A stretch of 64,000 bases of DNA from positions 15,345 to 79,344 of the forward strand of contig DGHR01000010.1 of NCBI GenBank assembly GCA_002392745.1, given 5' to 3'. A program made the translations under genes and the position numbers. The DNA is from Bacteroidales bacterium UBA3843. GTDB taxonomy: Bacteria > Bacteroidota > Bacteroidia > Bacteroidales > Paludibacteraceae. Positions 53,566 through 60,507 of this stretch are shown one piece after another (positions within the stretch are counted from its first letter, which is position 1; each line of letters begins with the position of its first letter). Under the pieces are notes generated by a model, which saw only the letters and a list, made by a program, of their open reading frames with translations, was not told the origin of the DNA and did not search any database.

Positions 53566-54510
53566 TCAGAATTGTACCCGCACATCAAACGGGTCGATGT
53601 AATCAATATGTTTTATTTCTTCGCCGCCGTCCATTCCTGCGGCTTTCAGTTGCTGTTGCAAATCCCGAGAGGCGTTGCGTTCCAGATGGGCGAGCACGCA
53701 TTGCTGACGGGAGGGGGTGTTATTGTCCCATGTGAGTCGATTGTTCAACCATATACAGCGGTTGCAATGGTAGGCGTCGCAAATGCGGCAGAGGGGCGCA
53801 TGGTTCAGTTGGAGCAACTGCTGATTAGGTATCTGCAGACCGTTCACCATGTCTCCCACCGACCGAGAGGAGGAAGGATTTGCGTGATTCATCCGGTTGC
53901 TAAGCCCAGTCCGCTCGTCGTAATAGAATGCCGGACACAGGTAGAACTTGCCGTTGGGCGCCAACGTGATGTTTGTCACTCCTGCACCGCAGTTGTGCAT
54001 TTCCTTGAGTTGCAGACGGTCAGTCAGTATATTGATGCGGTGCGGTTGTCCTGACCTGAACAACTGCAGCAGTTCCGCATTGAGTATCGAAAGCGCTTTA
54101 GAGTAAGCCTCCGCCTGCTCGTCGCGGAAATTGTGGATATCTGTAAGGCAGATATTCAGGTTCTGTGTCTGTGGCAGCAGCCCTGCTATCTGTTGCGCAC
54201 CGGCAATCAAGTCTTCTATCGACAGCCGCACTACTGCCGCCGAGGTCTCTATTTTCTCCGGCACGCCGTTGTAAACGGCTATGTCACGGCCGATTTTAAC
54301 GCTCTCCACCGACTCGATGAGGCGACGGTGTCCATCTGGTAGTTCGTAGTCCGGATAGACAAACTGAACCATCATATTCTCCTTCATGCCGAAGAGAAGG
54401 GCCCGGCGCAGTGTCTCCTCCGGCATCAGGAACCGCTCACTCAGCGGGTTGTCCGCATGACAGAACGCCGGAGCGGTATCGTCCAGCAGGATTACTAAAT
54501 ATTGCAGCAT
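53566..54510 (-). CDS. SPASM-domain CXXX-repeat peptide maturase partner
   Basis: 314 residues from MLQYLVILLDDTAPAF; a longer frame exists but would overlap the radical SAM gene by 176 bases, while this start leaves a 4-base gap. The N-terminal ~200 residues resemble a barrel-like scaffold without the CxxxCxxC radical SAM motif. The C-terminal part has SPASM-type cysteines: NCGAGVTNITLAPNGKFYLC followed by CRICDAYHCNRC and a final Cys. It may hold auxiliary Fe-S clusters and act with the radical SAM enzyme. This matches the family named 'CXXX repeat peptide maturase'. Confidence 0.75.
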   Translation of the reverse strand: MLQYLVILLDDTAPAFCHADNPLSERFLMPEETLRRALLFGMKENMMVQFVYPDYELPDGHRRLIESVESVKIGRDIAVYNGVPEKIETSAAVVRLSIEDLIAGAQQIAGLLPQTQNLNICLTDIHNFRDEQAEAYSKALSILNAELLQLFRSGQPHRINILTDRLQLKEMHNCGAGVTNITLAPNGKFYLCPAFYYDERTGLSNRMNHANPSSSRSVGDMVNGLQIPNQQLLQLNHAPLCRICDAYHCNRCIWLNNRLTWDNNTPSRQQCVLAHLERNASRDLQQQLKAAGMDGGEEIKHIDYIDPFDVRVQF

Positions 54511-54514
54511 GGTT

Positions 54515-55696
54515 TTATTCGCTTTTTTCCAGTTTATGGTACAGTTTGTTCCAATAGTAGTTGTTGGCACGCACCCGTGCCTTGTGCATCTTGCATATGG
54601 CAATCGACCGTTCGAACACTGTATGTGTCTGCGCCGCGTCGTAGTTCTCTCCCTGGCACCATGCGCAGCCTTCCGCAACCTCGCATTCAATACATTCTCT
54701 GTTCGACTGTGTGCAGCGGTCCAAGGTCAAGAACGGCCGCAGTTTGTTGCGGTCTATACCCTCGCGGATATTGCCGATTATCCATGCTTCTTTTTCCCGC
54801 AGCGAATATTGCGCGAAGCGTGTACAGGGGTAGAAATTCCCCGCGGCATCGACTGCCAGCATTTTGCCTGCGCCGCACCAGTTCTGATTCTCGCGTTCGC
54901 AGTCGAGCGGATGTCCCAGATGCTCTTGGAAGAACGAGCAGTTGTAATCGCTGTAATAGTCGTGGTCGATAATCTCATCCGCCAACAGGAGCAGCTGTTC
55001 CTCGAAGAGTTTGTCGTCGCCTTCGTGCCATACGTTCTCAAACACGCAGTTGATATTCACCTGGTGTATACCGAGTTCGTAGAGGTGCAACACCGACTCA
55101 CAGATATATGGTATATCCGCCGACGAAATGGTTACTTTGGTGCCCGCGTAGGGGAATTGTTGCAACCATAACGGGATATTTCTTACTACATCTGCATAGG
55201 AGCCCTGCAGGGTATTTTTGTACACGCGGTTCAAATCGTGTTTGCGCGCCGTGCCGTCGATGGTGATGCCGATAGACAGGTGGTCGCGGTTTTTCTCTAT
55301 GAAGCGCTGTACTTTCTCGCTGTCATAATTGATGCCATTGGTTGAAAACGAGAATCGGTATGAGTCGAACCAATGGTGTTTGCGCCGATATAATTCCGTT
55401 TTGATGTAATCGCATATACGGTCTATCAGGTCTATCTCCAGAAAAGGCTCGCCGCCGATGAAATCCCATACCACGCTCTCGTAGGCGAAATCCGGCTCAT
55501 GTTCGCGCTCCAGCACATAATCTATCGTTGCCTTAGCTACTTCCCAAGGCATCCGCTCCTGCACGTTCTTGCCTACCAAATAACAGTATTTGCAGGCCAG
55601 TTGGCAGTCCTTGGTCACAATGAAGGTAATGCTTTTAGCAGTGCCTTCCTGCCAACCGCGGTCGGCATTTCTTATGGCAAGACGTTTGGCACTCAT
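54515..55696 (-). CDS. Radical SAM/SPASM peptide maturase, CXXX-repeat target type
   Basis: 393 residues. Radical SAM motif CQLACKYC at residues 31-38, GGEP at 81-84 (SAM contact), and a C-terminal SPASM domain with CGAGKMLAVDAAGNFYPC and CIECEVAEGCAWC binding two auxiliary clusters. This is the anSME/sactisynthase-like architecture used for thioether or C-C bond formation in peptides. It overlaps the lipoprotein gene upstream by 4 bases and precedes the SPASM-only partner by 4. With a Cys-every-fourth-residue protein in the same cluster, modification of that protein is the natural inference. The chemistry is not deducible. Confidence 0.88.
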   Translation of the reverse strand: MSAKRLAIRNADRGWQEGTAKSITFIVTKDCQLACKYCYLVGKNVQERMPWEVAKATIDYVLEREHEPDFAYESVVWDFIGGEPFLEIDLIDRICDYIKTELYRRKHHWFDSYRFSFSTNGINYDSEKVQRFIEKNRDHLSIGITIDGTARKHDLNRVYKNTLQGSYADVVRNIPLWLQQFPYAGTKVTISSADIPYICESVLHLYELGIHQVNINCVFENVWHEGDDKLFEEQLLLLADEIIDHDYYSDYNCSFFQEHLGHPLDCERENQNWCGAGKMLAVDAAGNFYPCTRFAQYSLREKEAWIIGNIREGIDRNKLRPFLTLDRCTQSNRECIECEVAEGCAWCQGENYDAAQTHTVFERSIAICKMHKARVRANNYYWNKLYHKLEKSE

Positions 55697-56790
55697 TGGG
55701 CGAATCCGGAGAATAGACGGGGTACAGGCGCACCTTTTTTAGCGGGAACGAGCATGGGCGCATGCCAATCTCTGCGGGAGGGCGTACGGGCAGGAGCCGA
55801 GGAGGAAGACACTTTGGTCAACTCCACTTCTATGAAGGTGTCGTACCATGTGAAGAGTTTGTTGTCTTCTGCATAGCATGCCACAAAATTGAAGCCGTTT
55901 GCGTAGTTGCCTTTCGAGTCGGCGGTCTTCGACGGACCCAATATCAGTTTGCCACTCGAGTTGAAGGTTAGCCACGCTTCGCCTACTCCGTTATAGCCTG
56001 CGCCATCCGTTATCAGTTCCCAGGTGGTGCTGCCCTTCGGCGCATAGACAGGGAAGAACATCGAATAGAAGATGGTGTCACCCTTGCCCGCCAACTTGTA
56101 GGTGTAATCGCTCAAATAGTAGTACGCATAGAGCCGTATGGCTTTGTTGGTTGCGTCAAACTCACCTAAGGCAGCCTCTAAGGCATAACCTTCGTTCAAA
56201 CCTGCAACCTTTATCCACTCCGTGTTAGTGCCCGAATTGGTCCAAGTGGAAATCGTTACATCGTCCCATGTGACATATTGTTTCTTATCGGCGTCATAGC
56301 CGTAGAAGGAGTATGTGCCTATGAAATCCGAGACGGAGGAACCCAATGTGGATGAACCACCGGAACCGCCGCTGCCGGAGCCTCCTGAACCGCCGCCGGA
56401 CTCACCTCCGCCGCTTGTGCTGCTACTGCTCATCGTGAAGGTCGATACGGCGCCATAAGCCGTTCCGGCGGAGTTGGTTGCAAAAGCGCGGTAACTGTAC
56501 GTGCCCTGCGTGATATTTTGCAGCACGGCGCTGAACGACCCCTTGCCGCTGCCGGCGCTCACGCGGTTGTCGCCTACTGTAGGCGTGACCGAACCGGCGG
56601 CATAGCATATACCGCGGTCCACTACCACCTCACCGCCATCCGTCTCCACATACCCCTCGCATTGCACGGTTTTGGTGGTCGGATACGTAGTGTATTTGCC
56701 GGTTACTACTATGGGCAGTTTGCCCTTGTTGTTGCAGGCCATCGCAGTGAATACCATCAGCGCGAGGCTCAAATAACGCATCGTTTTCAT
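55693..56790 (-). CDS. Lipoprotein with Fn3-like domain (copy B)
   Basis: 365 residues. Signal MKTMRYLSLALMVFTAMAC with lipobox AMAC. Residues ~25-120 form a Bacteroidota beta-sandwich module (DRGICYAAGSVTPTVGDN… YSYRAFATNSAGTAYGAVSTF), then a Gly/Ser linker (SGGGESGGGSGGSGSGG), then a unique ~200-residue beta-rich domain (FIGTYSFYGYDADKKQYVTW) and a basic C-terminus. The first 412 bases are nearly identical to the next gene upstream, indicating recent duplication or gene conversion. It overlaps the radical SAM gene by 4 bases; whether it takes part in peptide maturation is unknown. Confidence 0.8.
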   Translation of the reverse strand: MKTMRYLSLALMVFTAMACNNKGKLPIVVTGKYTTYPTTKTVQCEGYVETDGGEVVVDRGICYAAGSVTPTVGDNRVSAGSGKGSFSAVLQNITQGTYSYRAFATNSAGTAYGAVSTFTMSSSSTSGGGESGGGSGGSGSGGSGGSSTLGSSVSDFIGTYSFYGYDADKKQYVTWDDVTISTWTNSGTNTEWIKVAGLNEGYALEAALGEFDATNKAIRLYAYYYLSDYTYKLAGKGDTIFYSMFFPVYAPKGSTTWELITDGAGYNGVGEAWLTFNSSGKLILGPSKTADSKGNYANGFNFVACYAEDNKLFTWYDTFIEVELTKVSSSSAPARTPSRRDWHAPMLVPAKKGAPVPRLFSGFAQ

Positions 56791-56795
56791 AGTGA
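56383..56795. repeat. Duplicated lipoprotein 5' segment, copy B
   Basis: About 412 bases matching 57653-58067 with roughly a dozen mismatches by eye. It covers the signal peptide, Fn3-like module and Gly/Ser linker but not the downstream domains. Confidence 0.85.
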
Positions 56796-56829
56796 ATAAG
56801 TGAGTATTTGTGAATATTTGAGTATTGGA

Positions 56830-58062
56830 TTAACTATCGGTTCGTGTCGTTATAGGAATGGGACCTTCGTAGTGCAGTTTAGTGGTGGAGTCGACAACGC
56901 AATCCACTATATAGTTGTTTCCGTTCTGGGTAATGACAAATGAGGTCAGTGCTTTATAATTGTATCGGGAACCGAAGGTGGTGCTGCCCCATGCGTAATA
57001 GGTGTCTGTGCTATAGGTCCTTGTGCTTAGGTAAGTCCACGTGCCTGTTGTTATACTGCTTACCGACGAGAGAGAATTATTGGCGATATAGAATACTATA
57101 TTTCCCGAAGCATCGTAGAAATACAAGGTCAAGTCGGATTGGAAAGCGGGATTGACGGCATACCGGTAAATGAGGAGACAGGAAGCACTCGCTATGGTCG
57201 TTATACTGCCGTTCACCGACACGTAGTTTCCTTGCGGTTCACTGCTGCCGCCGCTACCTGAGCCGCTGTCTTCGGTCTTGCCGTTGACAGAGACGAACCA
57301 TGCATTGATAAACTCGGGGTTGTAGGTGGTACCGGACACATACCTGTACAGCGGGCCTTCCACTACCACTTCGTCACCTACCGACGGCACTTGGTTGGCC
57401 GAGGTGAAAGGTTTATTGCCCAGGTAGTTGGTATAATAACTTCCAATTTCGCCGGTCGCGTCTTTCAGTTTCAGGTGCATATTGGTGTATTTCCCGGGCA
57501 CCAATGAGGGGTCAGTGATTAATTCCGATATCACCGCTCTGACTTTGTAATTCACGGTTGTCTTGGTGAAATCAGGAAGCGCATTGGCTATTGCGATAGC
57601 TTCTGCGATGGTGATAAATCCGTCTTCTGTCTGTCCTCCTGAACCACCGGAACCTCCTGAGCCGCCGCCGGACTCTCCGCCGCCGCTTGTGCTGCTACTG
57701 CTCATCGTGAAGGTCGATACGGCGCCATAAGCCGTTCCGGCGGAGTTGGTTGCAAAAGCGCGGTAACTGTACGTGCCCTGCGTGATATTTTGCAGCACGG
57801 CGCTGAACGATCCCTTGCCGCTGCCAGCACTCACACGGTTGTCGCCTACTGTAGGCGTGACCGAACCGGCGGCATAGCATATACCGCGGTCCACTACCAC
57901 CTCACCGCCGTCGGTCTCCACATACCCCTCGCATTGCACGGTTTTGGTGGTCGGATACGTAGTGTATTTGCCGGTTACTACTGTGGGCAGTTTGCCCTTG
58001 TTGTTGCAGGCCATCGCAGCAATTACCATCAGCGCGAGGCTCAAATAACGTATCGTTTTCAT
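56830..58062 (-). CDS. Lipoprotein with Fn3-like domain (copy A) and OB-like domain
   Basis: 410 residues from MKTIRYLSLALMVIAAMAC (lipobox AMAC); the frame is open to 58227 but the extension is not signal-like. The N-terminal module and Gly/Ser linker repeat those of copy B. The middle (about 145-265) resembles an OB-fold DUF6359-type domain (FITIAEAIAIANALPD… VPSVGDEVVVEGPLYRY); the last ~130 residues form another beta-rich unit containing FVITQNGNNYIVDCVVD. It lies between the Cys-repeat gene (52-base gap) and copy B (39-base gap), thus inside the operon. Confidence 0.8.
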   Translation of the reverse strand: MKTIRYLSLALMVIAAMACNNKGKLPTVVTGKYTTYPTTKTVQCEGYVETDGGEVVVDRGICYAAGSVTPTVGDNRVSAGSGKGSFSAVLQNITQGTYSYRAFATNSAGTAYGAVSTFTMSSSSTSGGGESGGGSGGSGGSGGQTEDGFITIAEAIAIANALPDFTKTTVNYKVRAVISELITDPSLVPGKYTNMHLKLKDATGEIGSYYTNYLGNKPFTSANQVPSVGDEVVVEGPLYRYVSGTTYNPEFINAWFVSVNGKTEDSGSGSGGSSEPQGNYVSVNGSITTIASASCLLIYRYAVNPAFQSDLTLYFYDASGNIVFYIANNSLSSVSSITTGTWTYLSTRTYSTDTYYAWGSTTFGSRYNYKALTSFVITQNGNNYIVDCVVDSTTKLHYEGPIPITTRTDS

Positions 58063-58067
58063 AGTGA
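57653..58067. repeat. Duplicated lipoprotein 5' segment, copy A
   Basis: Partner of 56383-56795. Divergence stops sharply at the end of the Gly/Ser linker, where the two proteins switch to unrelated domains. Confidence 0.85.
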
Positions 58068-58114
58068 GTAATAGTGAGTAATTGCATTGGCATTGGCGTT
58101 GGTAGTTCTCAATT

Positions 58115-58783
58115 CTAATTCGAACTGCTGACGCAAGCGCTGCTGCACGAGTAATAGCATAGCGAACTGCATGAACCATAGCAATACATTCGACATCCAT
58201 CGCAGTTGTAACTGCTACCGCCGACACAACCGCCCTTGCATGTACTGTTGCAGGCGCTGCTGCATGAATTAGGGCATGTGGCGGAACATCCGGCGCGGCA
58301 GGTCATTGAGCAAGAGACGCACTGCCCTTTCGAGGTGCCTGTACAGCCACTGGAGCAACCGCCGCTACAACTGCCGCTACACGACGATGAACAACCGCTG
58401 GAGCAACTGCCGGAACAAGTGCCGCTACAGGTGCTGGAGCAACCACTGCTACAACCGCCGCTGCAACTGCCCGAACAGCCGCCGCTGCAACCGCTGCCGC
58501 AACTGCTGGAGCAACTGCCGCTGCAGTTGGACGCACATGTGGCGGAGCAGCCGTTTGAACAGGTAGAACCAACGGCGCTACCTTCGCAACCGGTAGAACA
58601 GGAGCCGCTGCAACTACCTTCACAAGAGATTTCGCAACTGTTCCTACAATCATTGCGGTCTGAACAGGAACTCAGTACTGTCGGACCAAAAATAGCGAGT
58701 CCCAAGACGGGAAGAACTGCCTGCGCGGCACGCTTGAAGAATTTGCGGCGCGATATCAATTCAGAAGAATCATCCGGATTCAT
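58115..58783 (-). CDS. Cys-every-fourth-residue protein with Tat lipoprotein signal
   Basis: 222 residues. N-terminus has the twin-arginine motif SRRKFFK (residues 11-17), a hydrophobic core and a lipobox VLSSC with Cys40. From Cys40 to Cys217 there are 42 cysteines, most in a strict CXXX register with Ser, Gly and Thr between (for example CSGSCSSGCSSSCSGSC); the register is broken by four wider gaps (after Cys40 and at EGSAVGST, TGTSKGQ and VGGSSYN) and two shorter ones (VS, DG). No Cys precedes residue 40. This is the expected substrate type of CXXX-repeat radical SAM maturases, encoded first in the same apparent operon. Modified form and function are unknown; a metal-binding or cross-linked surface protein is conceivable. 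Confidence 0.88.
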   Translation of the reverse strand: MNPDDSSELISRRKFFKRAAQAVLPVLGLAIFGPTVLSSCSDRNDCRNSCEISCEGSCSGSCSTGCEGSAVGSTCSNGCSATCASNCSGSCSSSCGSGCSGGCSGSCSGGCSSGCSSTCSGTCSGSCSSGCSSSCSGSCSGGCSSGCTGTSKGQCVSCSMTCRAGCSATCPNSCSSACNSTCKGGCVGGSSYNCDGCRMYCYGSCSSLCYYSCSSACVSSSN

Positions 58784-59070
58784 AAGTGAGTAAATTTATA
58801 AGAGTTATACGTGTTTTTCCCTATTCGCCGACAAAGGTAGCAAAAATAAATGGTACTTGCAAATATTTGTTGCATTTTTTTGATTTTTTTTATTATTTGT
58901 TCTTTTTTCTCACACGAATAGCGAAGAAGGAGAAAAAACGTCCACAATATTCTTCATACTGAGTTCAAATCAGAAGCGGCATTAGCACGCCCAATAGCCA
59001 ATAATTATATGTTTCGCACGCATGCACGCGTATACGCGAACTAATATATATAGGACATGCGTCGTATCTT
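58784..59070. other. Upstream region of the Cys-repeat operon
   Basis: It contains the leftward promoter, an AT-rich tract (58862-58915) and otherwise no frame or structure that I can support up to the start of the 114-bp repeats. Confidence 0.4.
58832..58862 (-). promoter_or_regulatory. Promoter of Cys-repeat/radical SAM operon
   Basis: Minus strand TTGC (58859-58862), 19-base spacer, TACCTTTG (58832-58839), 48 bases before the ATG at 58783. No other promoter of this type was seen inside the cluster, consistent with one transcript through tatA. Confidence 0.7.
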
Positions 59071-59372
59071 ACGGCCTCCCCCCTCCCCTAAAGGGACCCT
59101 CCGTAGCTACTTCCGCGTCTTGCAGGGCGTATGAATTTTTCGGCACAGAGCATCAATATCCGTCTGCCCCATGGGCAGTGTTGTATCTTCGGCCCCTCCC
59201 CTAAAGGGACCCTCCGTAGCTACTTCCGCGTCTTGCAGCCTATATGCAAATTTTTCGGCACGGAGCATCAATATCCGTCTGCCCGTAGGGCAGTGTCGTA
59301 CCTTCGGCCCCTCCCCTAAAGGGACCCTCCGTAGCTACTTCCGCGTCTTGCAGCCTATATGCAACCTCGCAC
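59071..59372. repeat. Tandem ~114-bp repeats with paired hairpins
   Basis: Two full units and a partial third; landmark CCCTAAAGGG occurs at about 59086, 59199 and 59314 (periods 113 and 115). Each unit holds CCCT/AGGG and CTGCCC/GGGCAG dyads and the invariant string CCGTAGCTACTTCCGCGTC. Small plus-strand frames through the array just follow the repeat and are not credible genes. Confidence 0.85.
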
Positions 59373-59400
59373 AAAAATACGAAGCAGGGATAAACCCTTC

Positions 59401-59464
59401 GTTATAGTGCTATCCGAGGACCTTTGTATGCAAGCCTCCACATCCCCTCGGATAGCACTATAAC
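59401..59464. repeat. Perfect 19-bp inverted repeat
   Basis: GTTATAGTGCTATCCGAGG (59401-59419) and its exact reverse complement (59446-59464) flank a 26-base loop. No T-tract follows on either strand. It sits between the 114-bp repeats and a promoter. Confidence 0.9.
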
Positions 59465-59507
59465 ATAGAATAAATATTCTATTGCTTCATTTTTTTGTGC
59501 AAAAAAT

Positions 59508-59538
59508 TTGCATATATGAAATTTTTGTTGTACCTTTG
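59508..59538 (+). promoter_or_regulatory. Promoter of candidate small RNA
   Basis: TTGC (59508-59511) with ATATATG extension, 19-base spacer, TACCTTTG (59531-59538). No credible start codon and frame follow before the terminator at 59727-59752. Confidence 0.7.
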
Positions 59539-59604
59539 TATCGGATTTTGGGACGTTCTTCAAATAGCCCGAAATCCGGCGTCAAACGTTCTGTGACGCA
59601 AGAG

Positions 59605-59663
59605 AAATCTCCCCCTTATCACCCCCTAATCACGCCGAAATCACCCGGAAATCACCCCCTTTA
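59605..59663. repeat. AATCACC-type repeat, copy 2
   Basis: Matches 35093-35150 over about 58 bases with few differences, including the shared string CACGCCGAAATCACCCGG. Confidence 0.8.
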
Positions 59664-59726
59664 CCACAAACAAAAGTGCGTATTTGTGTCGAAATTTATC
59701 CGAAATTGCGTCGAAACAGATATAGA

Positions 59727-59752
59727 AGCGGTCCAAAAGGGTCGCTTTTTTT
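59727..59752 (+). terminator. Rho-independent terminator of candidate small RNA
   Basis: AGCGGTCC-AAAA-GGGTCGCT: eight pairs including two G-U, followed by a seven-T run and more Ts. Confidence 0.75.
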
Positions 59753-59900
59753 GTGTTTTTTTTATATTTTTTCGACTTCACTCCCAGTTTTTGAGAGTTT
59801 GAAGTAGTAATTTTGCACCAGATTTCAAAAGATAACCATTTCAATATGGGATAAGAATCTGAAAACAACCACTTTGTTTAACTGCAAAATTTATACAATT
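59753..59900. other. AT-rich spacer before mini-ORF
   Basis: A TAATTTTG box at 59808-59815 could be a -7 element for the mini-ORF at 59901, but no TTG element stands at 19-base spacing, so it is weak. Nothing else is supported. Confidence 0.35.
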
Positions 59901-59987
59901 ATGGACAAGGGCGTTTTAAATTTGGTGATGGATACCATCAGTCTCGTCGGGATGTTTTTCATAGCAGCGGTGTTGTTGTGCATTTAA
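59901..59987 (+). CDS. Hydrophobic mini-ORF, 28 aa
   Basis: ATG at 59901, stop TAA at 59985. Peptide MDKGVLNLVMDTISLVGMFF followed by IAAVLLCI: a charged start and a single hydrophobic helix. It resembles small membrane peptides such as type I toxin or regulatory peptides in shape only. A similar 32-residue mini-ORF follows 152 bases later, which raises its credibility. No homology can be judged by eye. Confidence 0.4.
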   Translation: MDKGVLNLVMDTISLVGMFFIAAVLLCI

Positions 59988-60050
59988 TATACTTGCTTTT
60001 GCATCGCGGTCGGATAGAGATAGTGAATGCCCTTCTAGGCGGAGGCCACT

Positions 60051-60070
60051 CCTCCCGTTCCGTCGGGAGG
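60051..60070. other. Hairpin between the two mini-ORFs
   Basis: CCTCCCG-TTCCGT-CGGGAGG, seven perfect pairs, followed by no T-run. It lies in a GC-rich 150-base spacer unlike the AT-rich flanks and may be part of a structured RNA; GTCGGC is directly repeated at 60102 and 60116. Confidence 0.45.
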
Positions 60071-60139
60071 ACGTTCCGGAATTGAAATGAATCAAGTATC
60101 CGTCGGCTCGTGAGAGTCGGCATTGCGCAAAACCTTTAA

Positions 60140-60238
60140 ATGAATAAAAAGATGGAAGAATTGATTAGCCTTTTGATTAGTTTGGTAGAAATCATCTTGG
60201 GAGTGTGGTTTCTGGTATCAATGTTCATGAATATTTAG
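60140..60238 (+). CDS. Hydrophobic mini-ORF, 32 aa
   Basis: ATG at 60140, stop TAG at 60236. Sequence MNKKMEELISLLISLVEIIL then GVWFLVSMFMNI: a basic N-terminus and one membrane-length helix. It ends 32 bases before the -33 box of the restriction-modification gene. Same organisation as the 28-residue mini-ORF. Translation is unproven. Confidence 0.45.
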   Translation: MNKKMEELISLLISLVEIILGVWFLVSMFMNI

Positions 60239-60270
60239 AAACTCATATTTTGTATTATATGCAATTCAAT

Positions 60271-60301
60271 TTGCATATGTGAAAAAATAGTAGTATCTTT
60301 G
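60271..60301 (+). promoter_or_regulatory. Promoter of restriction-modification gene
   Basis: TTGC (60271-60274) with ATATGTG extension, 19-base spacer, TATCTTTG (60294-60301). The leader to the ATG at 60508 is about 200 bases and contains no gene. Confidence 0.7.
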
Positions 60302-60507
60302 CAGGCGAAATATGTGTGCATTTCGCACAAAAGCAGTCATTAGGAAATAATAGATTAATAAATTCGTCTGTCGCCACCGACCGATGAGCGGGAGACAACC
60401 GAGAGATGAACGACAAGCAAATAAAGCAGAAAAATCATCTGGCGCAGACCACAAGACCACAACCCCGAATGTTGTATTGATTAAAAGAACTGACAAAAAT
60501 ACATACC

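Larger units (their letters stand above)
59545..59752 (+). ncRNA. Candidate ~208-nt small RNA
   Basis: Bounded by a good promoter and a Rho-independent terminator, with no convincing ORF between. The central part is the AATCACC-type repeat (59605-59663) also found at 35093-35150. A frame through this stretch begins upstream of the promoter and has no internal ATG. The RNA is an inference from its signals. Confidence 0.5.

Noticed and set aside
58236..58793. Plus-strand Gln/Pro/Leu repeat frame opposite the Cys-repeat gene
   Set aside because: Repetitiveness is inherited from the CXXX codons; the minus strand has the Tat signal, lipobox and promoter.
59071..59372. Possible CRISPR array
   Set aside because: The whole 114-bp unit is conserved; there are no short repeats alternating with unique spacers, and no cas genes. 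The same holds for the arrays at 29068-29200 and 63721-64000.
59482..59802. 106-aa plus-strand frame
   Set aside because: It starts upstream of the promoter at 59508, crosses a Rho-independent terminator and encodes the AATCACC repeat; no family resemblance.
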